Below the pieces are notes generated by a model. That model worked only from the letters and a program-made list of their open reading frames with translations, searched no databases and had not been told where the DNA came from. From Mycteria americana (Eukaryota; Chordata; Aves; Ciconiiformes; Ciconiidae), in assembly GCF_035582795.1 (NCBI RefSeq), contig NC_134365.1:220737887-220801886 (forward strand): DNA of 64,000 bases, in the 5' to 3' direction. A program made the translations under genes and the position numbers. Shown here in pieces: positions 21,746 through 33,500 of the stretch; position 1 is the first letter of the stretch, and each line of letters starts with the position of its first letter.

Positions 21746-24551
21746 TCAGTGGTGGCGATGTTGGCGGTGTTGCCGTGATAATCAAGACTCACTCAAGCAG
21801 GTCTCCTTCACCCTCATCATGGGAAGCGATCCCATGGCAGCAATCCCAAGGAGCACCACCATCAGCTCTCCTGGGAAAGCCCTGGAGGACATGGGGAAGG
21901 AGCCCTTCTAGTTAAAGCATGTCCCCGGCTACTTCTTGCAAAATTGGATGCCACAGGTTTGGTCCATCCAGCTGAAAAAATGATGTTGTTATAAAGGTTT
22001 ACGTATCTTTGCAGAGGACACACTAGAGGTCCCACTATCCTCCCTCCATCTTCTGCGTCACAGACTATCAACTGTCTCTCTCTTTCCTTGGGGATAACAG
22101 CATCATCATTTCTCTTCCCCTCCCCTCTCTCCTTGCCTACACATCCTCTGCTCCTTAGGCACAATTTATCTTTTCATTTAGAGATGGCCTAACTGATACC
22201 CACTTCATTAAGCACTCAATTGCTCTCCGCTTGTATTTAGCTTGGAAACCTGTTTCTTTGATTTCAGGACTTGTCGGGGCAAAAACCAAGCACGGGACCA
22301 ACTGTACGAGCTGGTCAAATAAACACTATTGCCTCCAAAACTTGTTTTGCAAAGCTGGACTTCTCAGGACTGCTCAGCCAAGAGCTAGAAGCAGATTTAC
22401 AAGGAAATAACCATTTGACCTGGAGGAACTGGCTTCTGTTTAGCTAAGTCTTGCTGATAGCTACATCCCTAGCTTGCCGAGGATGTTGAACCTGGTGCTG
22501 GTGACAAGCCCACTCCCGCCCAGGGGATCTCCAGCACTGGGAGCGCACACCCGGCACCACGACGCTCTTGCTCCGCATCAGTCCCATTAGCGATCCCAAG
22601 ACAAGGACCTGGCACGAGAGACTCTAGATTAATCCCTGGAACGTGACCTTTAAATGCTGGGAGTGGTGGGAGAGTTATTTTAACTGCGGTGGCAAAGATC
22701 CAAATAAGAAACACCAGCCAGGCCCTAGATAACAATATTGGACTCCTGCCAAGGACACCAGTTGGGAGCGAGCCTTTGGGCTGGTCTTCCTCCTGAGGGG
22801 TGGGTTATCGCAGGGAGGACACGGGAAAGCAAGTGCCTCCTATCTCGCCTGGTTGGAGGTTAAAAAAACCACACGTTCATGGTGGAGCACCCAACCATCA
22901 ACCTGTGTTTCCCCAGGAGAAATCCATGTGGACCCAATTTCCCATCTCCCCAGTTGCTCTGACCCCGCTCCAGCCATGGGCAGGAAAATAGGTGCAGGTC
23001 GCAGAGCTCTGTGCTCCACACGGTAGGCTTTGCGAGCCCAGTTTGTGTTTAATTGGTGTTTTAAATGAGAAAATATGGGAAAATGCAAGAAAATTAATCT
23101 TGATGATAGGAGGGGTTTTAAAATGGAGTAGCTGAATTGCATCCATCCTCTGCAGGGAGGTTTTTATTGAGAATTGAAGTGGACCTAATGTTGGTCTGCT
23201 TCAAACGGAGTTTGTATCCATGGGGCAGCTGCTAAGGCGTGACTTGGGTGCAGGAGGATGCCACCAACCTTCTTCCAAAGGGCAGAAAGCAGGATGGGTC
23301 CCTGAGGAGGGTGGTTGGAGTATTGTGAAGGTGTAATGCTGCACTCCCCATCCTCTCCCACTCATCAAATAGGGGTGTGTTCGGTTTGGGGTCTAAAGAG
23401 GGACTCGGTGTGGTTCTTTCACCCATTTGAAATATTAGTTTAGATGGACATCTCCAAGGGACCATGCATGGGCTGGATTCATCCTGGCATTGCTTGTGTG
23501 CGTGCTCTCCCAGCCCTGCCTGGGCAGTCTGGGGCTGTGCAAATCTCTTGTTTTCTGGGCTGAGCTGGATCAGGAGCATCCCCCACCTCATGGCACCCAC
23601 AGGGAGCAGTGGCTTTCTGGGGTCCACGCGTCCATCTGCCCTCCCAGCACCATACCCTGGGTCGTCTCAGCGTGAATCTCCCTGAGTACGCAAAGGTTAT
23701 TTTGGAGCAGGAGGGGAAGGAAGTGAATTCAAAAGCCCCATATTGAGAACAAGTATTTTTTTGGAAACAAAGGGATTCCAGGGTGGGACCCTGCGCTGGT
23801 CCCCGTGGTCTCACTGCTGGGAGCTGAGAGCAAGAATAATGACCCAGAAAACTACTGTAAAATGGCTTTTCCCCCACCACCCATGGGAACTTGCTCCTGA
23901 GCATCTCTGTGGCTCTTGTCTGCTGGGTCCTTCATGAGGAACAAATAAAAAATGGGAGTCATGGGATGCTATGGGTGTCCTGCCACCCCATCCCATAAAC
24001 CAACCTTTGGCTGGAGGAGCCAGAGCAAAATCCGCCGTAGTGCCAGGCTGTGCTTCCACCTTCAGGCTGAGCTGCTGGCGGGTCAGTCGAGCAGTGACCC
24101 CACAAAATTTGGGAGGCAACTGGACCCCACGATCCAGCTGCCCATGCCCACTGTGTCCCATGACGCTGCTACAAGGGGTCCATGTGTGGTTGGACCCACG
24201 CCTGCTCGGCTCTTCACCAGCTCTGCAAACAGAGAAATGAGTCTTTTTCAGGGCAGCATCTCCCTGAGAGCTATTTTAGGCTTGGACCATTATGTGGATT
24301 GGTAACTGCTGCTGTTTTTAAGAAGACTTGGTTTCAGGACATGGGCTTACCTGCTCTCTTGGACACCAGGATCAGTGCACAACCCCTTCCAGCAGCACCA
24401 GCCATGCTCAGGGCAGCATCTCTCCTCCCGGCCGCCTCTTCCAGCAGCTCCCGTTGTTGCAACTCACTCAACGCCCCCAAAACCCAGGTCTTGAGTAAGA
24501 CCTTGTTTGGTTTTGTTTTTTTTTTGAATCTCAGTCTTATTTACTATTTTC
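21746..24551. other. Intergenic stretch, no gene seen
   Basis: Unique DNA. The block at about 22150-22330 is AT-rich, lacks repeats and has CATTAAG/CAATTG-type words that could be conserved regulatory sequence, but this cannot be judged without alignment. A poly-T at about 24516-24526 precedes the exon-like frame at 24555. Confidence 0.4.
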
Positions 24552-24554
24552 TGA

Positions 24555-24866
24555 GCAGTCCCAGAGGAAGATGCAGAAGAAGAAGCAGCAAAAAGCGTCA
24601 CAAAATTTGGCAGAAAATTCAGCATCTCCACATCTAAGAAAGCCATTGGCGGGATCAGCAGCAGCAGAGCTGAGGATGGCACCCGCCGGGGAGGAAGGCT
24701 GACCGCATCAGCCTGCAGCATCATTGTGACCCCCCTCCTCCCTTCGCTGGCTGCGGTGCAGAACCACGTCTGCTGCTGCCGCACTCATGCTTGGAACCAG
24801 CCTGTGCTGCCCGCAGCACACGTAGCCCAAGCCGATGGGTTAATTTTAACATGCCTGCCCCAGTGA
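24555..24866 (+). other. Exon-like open frame without start codon, unknown identity
   Basis: A 103-codon open frame begins directly after an in-frame TGA (24552-24554) and ends at TGA 24864-24866. A pyrimidine-rich tract and TTTTCTGAGCAG form a possible splice acceptor, with an exon start at 24559. The first third translates to an acidic run (PEEDAEEEAA) followed by a basic/serine-rich segment (FGRKFSISTSKKAIGG, then SSSRAEDGTRRGG), which has a protein-like bias; the last two thirds look random. I recognise no family. It could be a terminal exon of an unrecognised gene, a decayed exon, or chance. Confidence 0.2.
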
Positions 24867-25899
24867 GCTGTGTTTATTTAAGGTCTTTATAGAAGCAACA
24901 CTGTCGGCCACAACAGGATCCTTGTGCTTCGGGGCCCAGCAGCCGGCTCCTGCCGCCTGGGAGGTCGTGGCAGCACCCGAATCGCTCTCTGCAAGCATCC
25001 TTCTGAGGGAGGGGGATGCGCTTGGAGTTTGCAAATGCCTCCAAAAAAGCTGGGTTATGTAGGAGCTTGGAGGAAAAGTGAATGGCTTGAAGCCTGGCAC
25101 CTCCATCGCCCTTCTGCCCTGAAGCCCTGTGGTCGGTGGAGGAGGAGGGCTGGGGTATCACATGCGCTCGGTGGGGAGGAAACAAAAGTCGGGCTAAAAA
25201 AAAAACCCCAACCGCTGCTGGAGAATAAAAAATAGACACCCAGATGGCTAAAGCCGCAGAGCAAAGCCCTCTCTGCACTGAAGCAATGTGGAAAAGATCA
25301 AGTCTTGCTGCTTCCAGCTGCTTGCTCCAGCGAGCACCATGTGCATCAGGTCTCCTCCAAGTGCCCCCTTCCCCAAGCCATACCAGCTGGATGCGGCCCC
25401 GGACAGCAAAGATCCCCTGTGCCCCATCTGCACCCGCTTGTTGGTTCTTGTTGCAGGGATGAGTGGAAAAAGGGTGGAGGGTGCCTTTCTGTGCTCAGCA
25501 CCCACCCACCCACCACCGTGGTTGTGGCTCTTGGGTGCTGCTCCTCCAAATGTCATCAGCCTTGGGGACGGCAGGAGGAGATTCATGCAGGACAGTGTCT
25601 GTATGATCAATGGACAGAGGGACTGGCTCATGGTGCTTTTCCAGCCCCAACTCCCACCTCCAACACCTCTTTCTCTAATCAACCCTGCTTTGGAGCTCAG
25701 CTGGCTGCTGGGAGGGTCCTCCCATGTCTCCAAAGCACCCGGTGGGTACCAAACCCACCTGACCTCATCCCTTGCACAACCCCTTGGCGTTCACCACCAT
25801 GAACAGATGCTTCATCCTCCAGCTGGATTGGTTTTTGCTGCCTCTTATATACCCTTAAAACTTGCTGATGGTCCTGAACTAGAGCATCCTGGAGGGAAA
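24867..25899. other. Intergenic stretch, no gene seen
   Basis: Unique sequence before a CR1 copy. A long plus-strand open frame (25288-26082) runs into CR1 sequence and is not considered a gene. Confidence 0.4.
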
Positions 25900-26176
25900 T
25901 ATAGGACAAGAGGAAATGGCCTCAAGTTGCGCCAGGGGAGGTTTAGACTGGATATTAGGAAATTTTACTTCCCCAAAAGGGTTGTCCAGCATTGGAAGAG
26001 GCTGCCCAGGGAAGTGGTGGAGTCCCCATCCCTGGAGGTATTTAAAGGACGTTTGGATGAGGTGCTCAGGGACATGGTGTAGTGGTGGGCTTGGCAGTGT
26101 TAGGTTTAGGGTTGGACTTGATGATCTTAAAGGTCTTTACCAACCTATACGATTCTGTGATTCTGTGATTCTGTGA
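25900..26176 (+). mobile_element. CR1 LINE 3' end, plus strand
   Basis: From ATAGGACAAGAGGAAATGGC through GGTTTAGACTGGATATTAGG and CTGCCCAGGGAAGTGGTGGA to GGACTTGATGATCTTAAAGG and a (GATTCTGT)n tail at about 26152-26176. Sequence is close to consensus, so it is relatively young; it is 5'-truncated. Confidence 0.95.
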
Positions 26177-28370
26177 AATTGCAGCCACCCTGGGAAGCTG
26201 CAAAATCAGATCTGCTCCCATAGGATGTCCCTCCTGCATGCCTGGTCACCCAGGGCACATTTCTGCCTCCCAGTTAGGTGGCTGAACATCTTACCAGCCA
26301 AGAGACCACAAGAAGTCATCAAATGCCCATGGCCAGGTTGGATCAGGGTATCAGTTTGCACTTACATAGATTTAGGTGAGTGTTCATGACCCTTTCCTCT
26401 CCCACCAATAAACACGAGGCAGGTCTTCAGGCTCAATCCAACGTGTCTGCAAACTTTCCTCCTTTCTTCCACTAAGGCTTTAAAAAAAAGCAAGAGAAAG
26501 AGATCTAATATATCTCAGCTTGTCTCAAGTGCTTCTGCCGGTGTCCCCCTGCCCACGCCACAGGTTTAAGTTGCACCCATGGGTGCAGCACGGGGCTCTG
26601 CTGTGGCCACCCTAACCTTCCCAGTCCTCACATTCCTGTATCGCATTCCTCCCCGCTAGACAACATGGAAATGTTTTGAAAGTGTCTTAGAAACCTGCAT
26701 GGCTGCCAAAACGGTTGAAAAATGAAGACATGAAGGGAAATGCGGGGCTGCTTTCCAGCTCGGCTCAAATGGGTATCGCCGCTTGCCTCTGTCTTCTGCG
26801 CTGCAGCTGCACAAATCATTTGCTTCTCAACTGGATTTAAAACATCTGCCTCTTCCTTTGGCTTGTTTGAGCTCCTTTGGAGCTGGAAAATTGAGATTTT
26901 TAGGGAGGGAGGCTCTTGGTTTGGGTGCGCTGGGCAATGGCTGACCATCACCTGCATGAAGGATGGAAATGAGTAAGGTGGGTTAGGGTGGACATCAGAG
27001 GGTAACAACTCTCCTCCCATCTCCCTTGCACCCAAATGAGTGGAGAAAGGTGAGAAAATGCAAAAGAGAAGGAAGGAAAGGCTTTTCCTTGCAGTGGGCA
27101 GTGAAGCTGGGAATCTCCTCCTTGCTGGAAGCTTCTGAGACTTCAGCCAGGCTTGGAAAAGGTCTGATGGGAAGAGGACTCTCCAGGGGACCACTTCCTT
27201 GCTCCAAACAAGCTTTTAGAAAAACATCTCATCTCGCTTGTTGAAGCATCCAGCAACAAGCTGTTGACCAAACCTCTCAGCCAGTTGTGGCCATAATTAA
27301 TCACCCCTTGACATGAAAAAGCCACCTGCCTCTTGTCTGGAGTTGGTTGGCTTTATCTTGCAGTGGAAGAGCTGTGGGTGTTCAGACCTCAGAGGATCAG
27401 GCTGGAGGAGATGGTGCCAGGCAAGGGCTGCTGAGCAGCAGTGATCACCCCATGGGCCAAAGCTCATGCAAGGACAGATGACAAATCTCTGGACATCATC
27501 CACATCTCCATCCATCATCTCTGGACATCATCCCTCCTTCGGAGGGAGCCAGGGCGAAGGATTTGGAGGATGAAACCGGCGTGCTATGGTCCGGTTAACC
27601 CAACCTTTACCCAAGAAGTGTTTCCAAATCCAGAGAGATGGGCTTAAGTGGGCACCACGCTAGCATCCCAGCAGGGCACTGCTAGGCAGCTTCACCGGTC
27701 TGAGCCTCACTCAACAGCTCTGCCCAGGCATCTCCCTCCCTCTGTGCAAGCAACAAGCTTGTCCTTCCTCCCTTATCAGCCCTAAATAGCTGCAACATGA
27801 TGTATTGTTTTCCCTCCTCAAACAAATTACATCAGAAGAAGGAAACAGGCATTTTTTGTCTTGTTTTCTGGCATAGAGGTCCGTTAGCAAGATCTCCGCA
27901 GCACCGTTTCTGTGCCAGATGTTCATATCCTCTTTGCACCGGCTAATGCCTCCTTAGTCGGCTGCTACTTTCTGCTTTTGAATAATAGATGGCATTGGTG
28001 CCCTTCCCCTCCTCCCTCGGGGGCTTTATGGTCCCCCCCGGCCATATCCAGGAGGCCTAAGTAGCCCCCGCGTGAAATCAGATCCAGCTGCAGAAGATCT
28101 GGCTTACACCCACGGACACAGATGGGAAATACACGGGGGAGCGCTGGGGCTTGCTCTGCGCTCGTGGAGGTGGAAAACAACTGGGCCACCTGCACGTGAT
28201 TTGGTGGGGCTTGTTCTCTGGCCTCATCTTGCCCAGAAACCCTCCAGCCCCCCCAAATTTGAAGGTTTTTCAGCCCAGGTGAGTGAGTCCCACTGGGGGG
28301 GTAGGGTTGAACCTGGCCACTGGTTCACTCGGGCATCAATCATCTGCAGGGAGAGGGCAGGCTATGAAGA
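26177..28370. other. Intergenic stretch, no gene seen
   Basis: Unique DNA. A minus-strand open frame of 188 codons (26628-27194) shows no recognisable motif. Short repeats of TCTGGACATCATCC (27489-27535) are present. Confidence 0.4.
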
Positions 28371-28720
28371 TGGCGGTGGCCCTCCATAGCTTCCTGCATC
28401 TTGGGAGGCCGTGTTGTGCCAGGACTCAGTGGGGACAGACCCGAGAGCATCTCCATAGGGTGTTGGGGGCTATGGAGGACACAACCCCCCAGTTCACACC
28501 CACAGCACCTAAACTCAATGTATTTCCTAAAAATTTAGGGCAGGCTAGAAATCTGGTGATGGTCCTCCAAAGCTTTGTGCAGCTTCTTGGGAGGCCATGT
28601 CATGCCAGGGCTGAATGGAGACAGACCCCAGAGCATCTCCGTAGGGTGTCTGGGGGATATGGGAGATACGATTCCCCAGCTCACACCCATAGCACCCAAA
28701 CTCAATGTATCTCCTACAAA
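28371..28720. repeat. Diverged tandem duplication, 187 bp period, two copies
   Basis: Two adjacent copies share landmarks at a constant offset of 187 bp, for example CTCAATGTAT at 28514 and 28701, each preceded by an AGCAYCYAAA box and TTGGGAGGCC 5' of that. Copies differ by scattered substitutions and small indels, so the duplication is not recent. The parent sequence is not a repeat family I recognise. Confidence 0.85.
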
Positions 28721-29559
28721 GGTAGGACCCTTGAAGGGACTTCTCTTCCACAGTATGGTCCAGTTTGCCCTTATGTTTCTGTAGACATTTTGCATCCCGG
28801 CAGAGGGATTTTGACAGATCTGCTACCCTCTGCAGGAGCTGGACCCCATTTCTGGTTGAACCCAGGCCCCAGAACTTCACAGGAGAAGACACGGCAAGGA
28901 GCAAACCTCAAACAAACGTTCTGCCACATCCTCCTGGCTCCAGCAATCTCTTTCCTGGATGAAAAGTCCCAACGGTGGGATACAAGAGGTGCAGCATCCC
29001 CTTTCCCAAGGGTTTACCTGTATCCCCAAGGAAGAAGCATTTCACCAGCATGTAGTTCCCAGGAAAATTAGATTGGAGCAGGAGAAGCTGCGATGAATCA
29101 GGCCCCCAAATTTACTCTTCTCTAAAATAAATTCCCCCATCCTGGGGAGTTCATGGCAAGGCAGCTGGTTTTAACTTGACAGCTCGCTGCCTGGTTGGTG
29201 GGAACTGGTCCCGAGAGCTAAAATTAGAGCCAAAATTGGCCTCAAAGTCCCTTTACCATCTCATGTCCCCCATCCCTCCGCTTCCCTTGGAAATGAAGCT
29301 GGCTTGCAGCGAGGGATGTGCTGCAGGGCATCATCTGAGGTGCGTTGGTTCCCTCCCTGGGCTGGATGGGGCACAGCTTGGTGTCACCCACGGTGGGACA
29401 GTGTCCCATGTCAGGGTGGCCATGGTAAGAGCCCCAAGCCAGGCTCATCCACCTGGTTCAGAGGCATTTCTTCCCCTCCAGGGCTGGTCCTGGGACCCCC
29501 TTGCCCCCGTGTGGCTGCTCCATGCCTTGGGTAAGGGACTGTGGGCTCTGCCACCGGGG
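28721..29559. other. Intergenic stretch leading into CpG island
   Basis: Unique DNA whose GC content rises toward 29500. No coding or repeat assignment. Confidence 0.4.
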
Positions 29560-29681
29560 CAAGCTCCAGTACCAGGGCACCCCGGGATGCAGGGGGGGGG
29601 TCACCAGGGCCCTCCCCGGGGGAGGCAGCTCTCTGGGGACCCTGGGGCCCCGGGCGGGTGGAATCCAGCCCTGGGCTCCCA

Positions 29682-29850
29682 GCCCCGGGGTCCCAGCCCC
29701 GGGGTCCCAGCCCCGATCCCACCCATGCTCCCATCCTAGGAGGGGGTGCTCCCGCCCCGATCCCACCCATGCTCCCATCCTAGGAGCGGGGGCTCCTGTC
29801 CCGATCCCACCCATGCTCCCATCCTAGGAGGGGGGGCTCCTGTCCTAGCA
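29682..29850. repeat. GC-rich tandem repeats, 15 bp then 44 bp unit
   Basis: Two to three copies of a CCAGCCCCGGGGTC-type 15-mer precede three copies of a 44 bp unit starting CCCGATCCCACCCATGCTCC at 29712, 29756 and 29800. Each 44 bp unit carries the palindrome CCTAGG followed by a G run. A partial, diverged copy reappears at about 29905-29940. Confidence 0.9.
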
Positions 29851-30099
29851 TCAGCCCCGCTCCCAGCCCCGGTGCGGGGGAGTCCGGTCTCAGTCCCAGC
29901 CCCGATCCCATCCATGCTCCCATCCCCGGACGGGGGGCAAGGGAGGAGTGGTCGGGCTCCTGTCCCGGTCCCATCGCCGGGGGTGGGGCGGTCCCAGCCC
30001 CGCTGCCAGCCCCGGGGAGGGCGGTCCTGCCCCGGTCCTGCCCCGGTGCCAGCCCCGGGGAGGGCGGTGCGGCCCCACGCCCGGCCCCCCTCCCGCTGC

Positions 30100-30264
30100 C
30101 CGGTTCACACGCGGTGGCGGCGGCCGGGGGCAGCGGGACCGGGCAGGGGGAAAGGGGGAAGGACCGAGCCCCGGCCATGCCGCTGCCTCCGCCGCCCGCC
30201 TGAAGGGAGCGGGGCCATCGGCACGGAGCCACCCGGCGCGGAGCCACCAGCTCGGTATGGCCCG
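30100..30264 (+). other. P2RY2: Candidate non-coding exon 1 of P2RY2
   Basis: Inferred exon ending at 30264, just before GTGAGC. The left boundary is arbitrary because no start signal can be read. Short upstream frames in this stretch close quickly, as expected for 5' UTR. The proposed splice joins 30264 to 38541, four bases before the P2RY2 start codon. This is inference from donor, acceptor and CpG context; no transcript evidence is available. Confidence 0.35.
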
Positions 30265-30420
30265 GTGAGCGGGGCCGCATCCGGCCGGGGGGACCGGGGG
30301 GGTGCGGGGGGGGGGGGTGCGTGTCCTGGCCACGCAGGAGCGTGTGCGACGGTGCGGGACGGGGTGCGACCCCCGGGGTGCGGGTGTGCAAGGCGTGCAG
30401 GGGGTGGGAGTGGGCACATG

Positions 30421-30580
30421 GGTGGGGGGGACACGCACGCACCCCTGTGCACACACGCACACATCCACACGGGTGGAGGGGACACCCACACACGCACATG
30501 GGGGGGGGGGGCAGGCACGCACCCCTGTGCACACACACACATGCACACACACACTCGGGGGTGGCACTTGCTGCTGGGTG
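30421..30580. repeat. 80 bp duplication of CA/GCAC-rich simple sequence
   Basis: GCACGCACCCCTGTGCACAC occurs near 30435 and again 80 bp later near 30515. Each copy is followed by alternating CA and preceded by a G run (up to 11 G at 30500-30511). The long alternating purine-pyrimidine stretches could adopt Z-DNA. Confidence 0.85.
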
Positions 30581-33500
30581 GGTGACATGGGTGACGCAGG
30601 GTCCCCATGCACCCAAAGCAGGGAGCGGGGCACTGCAAGGGTAGGGCCGAACCCCAGTTCTGCTCCTCGGTGGGGGGGCAGCTCACACCTCACGCACTGC
30701 ACATATTGCCACTAAAAATGTCCCCAGACCCCCAAACTGACCCAAAGACGGGGCGGTCGGAGCAGCGAGCCGCTGGCGTGGGCTGGTGCTGGCATGAACG
30801 GTTCAAGCTGGGCACTCGAGGAAGCCTCCTGGGCTCCCTTTGCTCCTCTTTGCCTGAATTATTTGATTGTTTATGCGTTAATTCGCAATAATTTCTTTTG
30901 CCACTGGGTTTCTCCCTTCCCGGGGGAACGCGCTGGCTGTTTATCAGGGGTTTCCTGTACACACCTCTGGTAAAAGCCATGGAGCTGACTCCCTGCTTTA
31001 CTCTGGGCTTGTGTTTTTCCACCTCTTTGCATGCTGGGGTCCCTGTGTAATTTATTTGGGAGTGTTTTAATTTGCACCAGGATCGGTGAGACTCTGGTTT
31101 CAAACCCTTTGACTCCTTTTAATAGCTCCTAACCCCCAAAACACCTTCTTCCCCAGAGCTGGGCGCTGGGTGGTATCGCTGCAGGAGCAACTTTAAGGGC
31201 AAAACATCTTACTTCTCTTTCTGCTCCAGTTTTCTTATTCTGTCGCCTTATTGCAAAACCCATTTGGCAACCCGCTGCCTTCCTGTGCACAAGGCGGGGA
31301 GCAGCAAACCCCGATCCTGGGGGACCGCTGGCACTGAGAGACGGTGCCCCCAGCACAAGGCTCGTGGCTGCCGAAATTGGGCCATTTCATTACCGCCAGG
31401 CATGTGTCCCAAGTTCCTCTTCCTCATTTATACCCGAGCAAAGGGAACTTTGGCCTTCGGCCTCAGTGGCTGATGGGCTAAGGAGCTCCAGTGCAAAGGG
31501 GGAGACCCCTAAATACGGTGCTGAGCCCTGGAGTGCGGCCGCATCCCTGGGCTTAGTGGGTTATAAAACCCTGAGAAGTATTTTTGACTGTCCTGGCACC
31601 GAGTGGCTTTACCCTGTCTCTGCCCAATGCGATTTTTATCTCTGGTTATTGACATAAAGCCAAAGCCATGAATAGTTTGCTGGCAGCGGAGCGTGCTGCC
31701 GGCCACGCCATCGTCCCTCCTTAATGCTGAACATCCCCTGTTAAAGCCTTAATGGGAACCAGTCCATGAAGCAAAGACTCTTTTGCTCCCACGGGATTCT
31801 CCTTATGGAGGAGCAAATTATTCCCCAAAGTCCACCCCACATGGGGTTTTCTGGGGTTTGGTGCTGCTTTGGCTTCACAGTAACTGCTGGTGCCGTGGTC
31901 TAGCCTGATAATTGCGTTATCCCCAGCCTCGGATGCTGGTTATCTCCCAGACGGGCAGAGTGCGTTTGGTTTTGCCGGGGGGGTTGTGGTGTTGATGGGT
32001 GACTCCCTTGGTTGGGGCAGGAGGCTGTTAGGTCTCCGTGGAAATGTCATTTCTCCCAGATACGGGGCTTGTAGGGTAAAACAGTTACCAAAAGCAGGTG
32101 ATTGACCAGAAACTGGTCCCATGCTCTTCTCCCAGCCTGACCATCGCTTCCTCCGGTGAGCAGCGGAAAATTGTGGAGGGTAAAACCAAAGTCAAATTCC
32201 TGGTATAAAAATCAGCACAAGGCTCCTTTCTATCTCCAGGAAGCATAACGGATGCGAGGGCCCCGTTTTCCCCCTGCGATAAATAAAAATCAAGGTTTGG
32301 GGGCTCAAAAAGGATCTGCCCCCAACCCTGCGGGATGCTGCAGGGTCTCTCGGAGAGCAGGTGATGTGGGGGAAAAACATGCAGGGAGCATCACCTTTGC
32401 TGTAGCAGGAAGGGAAATGTTGATGAAGGGATTAAATATTGGCCAGGGTGATATTTGCTTCCAACAGGATCCATCCCCGGAGACCTGTTGTGCTGGGAAC
32501 CGAGTCAGGTTCAAGCAAACGAAGGCGGCTTTAGTTACGCACGAGCGCCGGCACCTCTGTGTTTAATGCTTTTCTCTAGTTCGCTGTAAAGCTGCAGCTT
32601 CGGTTAGTCCGGGTTGACTTCCCGTGGTGTGGACGAAGGCAGGAGGTTTTGGTACTGCCTGGGAAACTCCTTCTCCCCTTTTTAGCTTGGATCAAGTTAC
32701 TGAAAAACCCTCTAGGAAACCAAAACTCCCCCAGAAAAATACTTTTCACAGAGAAAACTTATTCAACTCTGCTGCTTCTCAGCCTAGGGACAGGAGGGGA
32801 AACTGGGGCACGGGGACGCTTCGGTGGAGCAGCTCCATTTCCGCCAGCCAGAGTGGAGCTGCCCAATGCCCTCCGAGGTGCTTTTTAGGGGAAAATAAGA
32901 GAAACACAAATTCTTTGCAAGCTCATTTGGGGAGGAATGAGGGTTTCTGGCCATTTTTGGGATGGAGGAAGGGGTAGGTCAGACACCTGGGGAATAAAAG
33001 AGGGGCATTGCCTGGGGCTCCGGGCAAGGAGATGGGTGAAGCCCCTTAAGCTGCTTAAACCTTGCTTTGGGGTATCTTGGAAATGTATCTTGGAGATATC
33101 TTGCCTTGGGGTTGCTGGAGGGAAGGGCCGGGGAGCAATGCAGATGTTGGGACTGGGATGGCTGGCGATGTCCTCAGCCCACACTGGTGGCCGGAGCCAG
33201 CCCGGAGGAGAAAGGCGCTGAAGGTCACTGCGGCAGAAGGGAGCCAAATGGCAAGGGTAGATGAAAACCAGGCAGTTTGGCCAGGCTCAGATTTCAGCCT
33301 GGTCCCATCTCACGTCTCCCAACCAGACAGGCTCGGTAGCATCCGAACACGCCGCCTGTTTGCTTTTGGTTGCGGAGGGTTTCAGCCACAGTCCCAAAGG
33401 AGAGCAAAACGATGCCAGGTCGTTCACTTCCCAGCGTCTCGAGTAGTTCCTGATACGGAGCGAGGATTTTGATGAGTCTACTAAATGCCTGTAAATTAGG

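Larger units (their letters stand above)
29560..30420 (+). promoter_or_regulatory. CpG island, probable P2RY2 promoter and first exon
   Basis: Dense CpG and GC-rich block, the only large one besides the FCHSD2 promoter. P2RY2 genes have non-coding 5' exons upstream of a single coding exon, so an upstream island on the plus strand is expected. Within it, CCCG followed by GTGAGC at 30261-30270 is a good plus-strand donor that could pair with the acceptor at 38540. Simple GC repeats (29682-29850) fill its left part. The transcription start is not determined; this could also serve an unrecognised minus-strand transcript. Confidence 0.5.

Noticed and set aside
25288..26082. 264-codon plus-strand frame
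   Set aside because: Its C-terminal part is CR1 3' sequence read in frame; the upstream part has no motif.
29746..30702. Overlapping 190-280 codon frames in the second CpG island
   Set aside because: High GC removes stop codons on both strands. Frames overlap one another and encode low-complexity Pro/Arg/Gly sequence.
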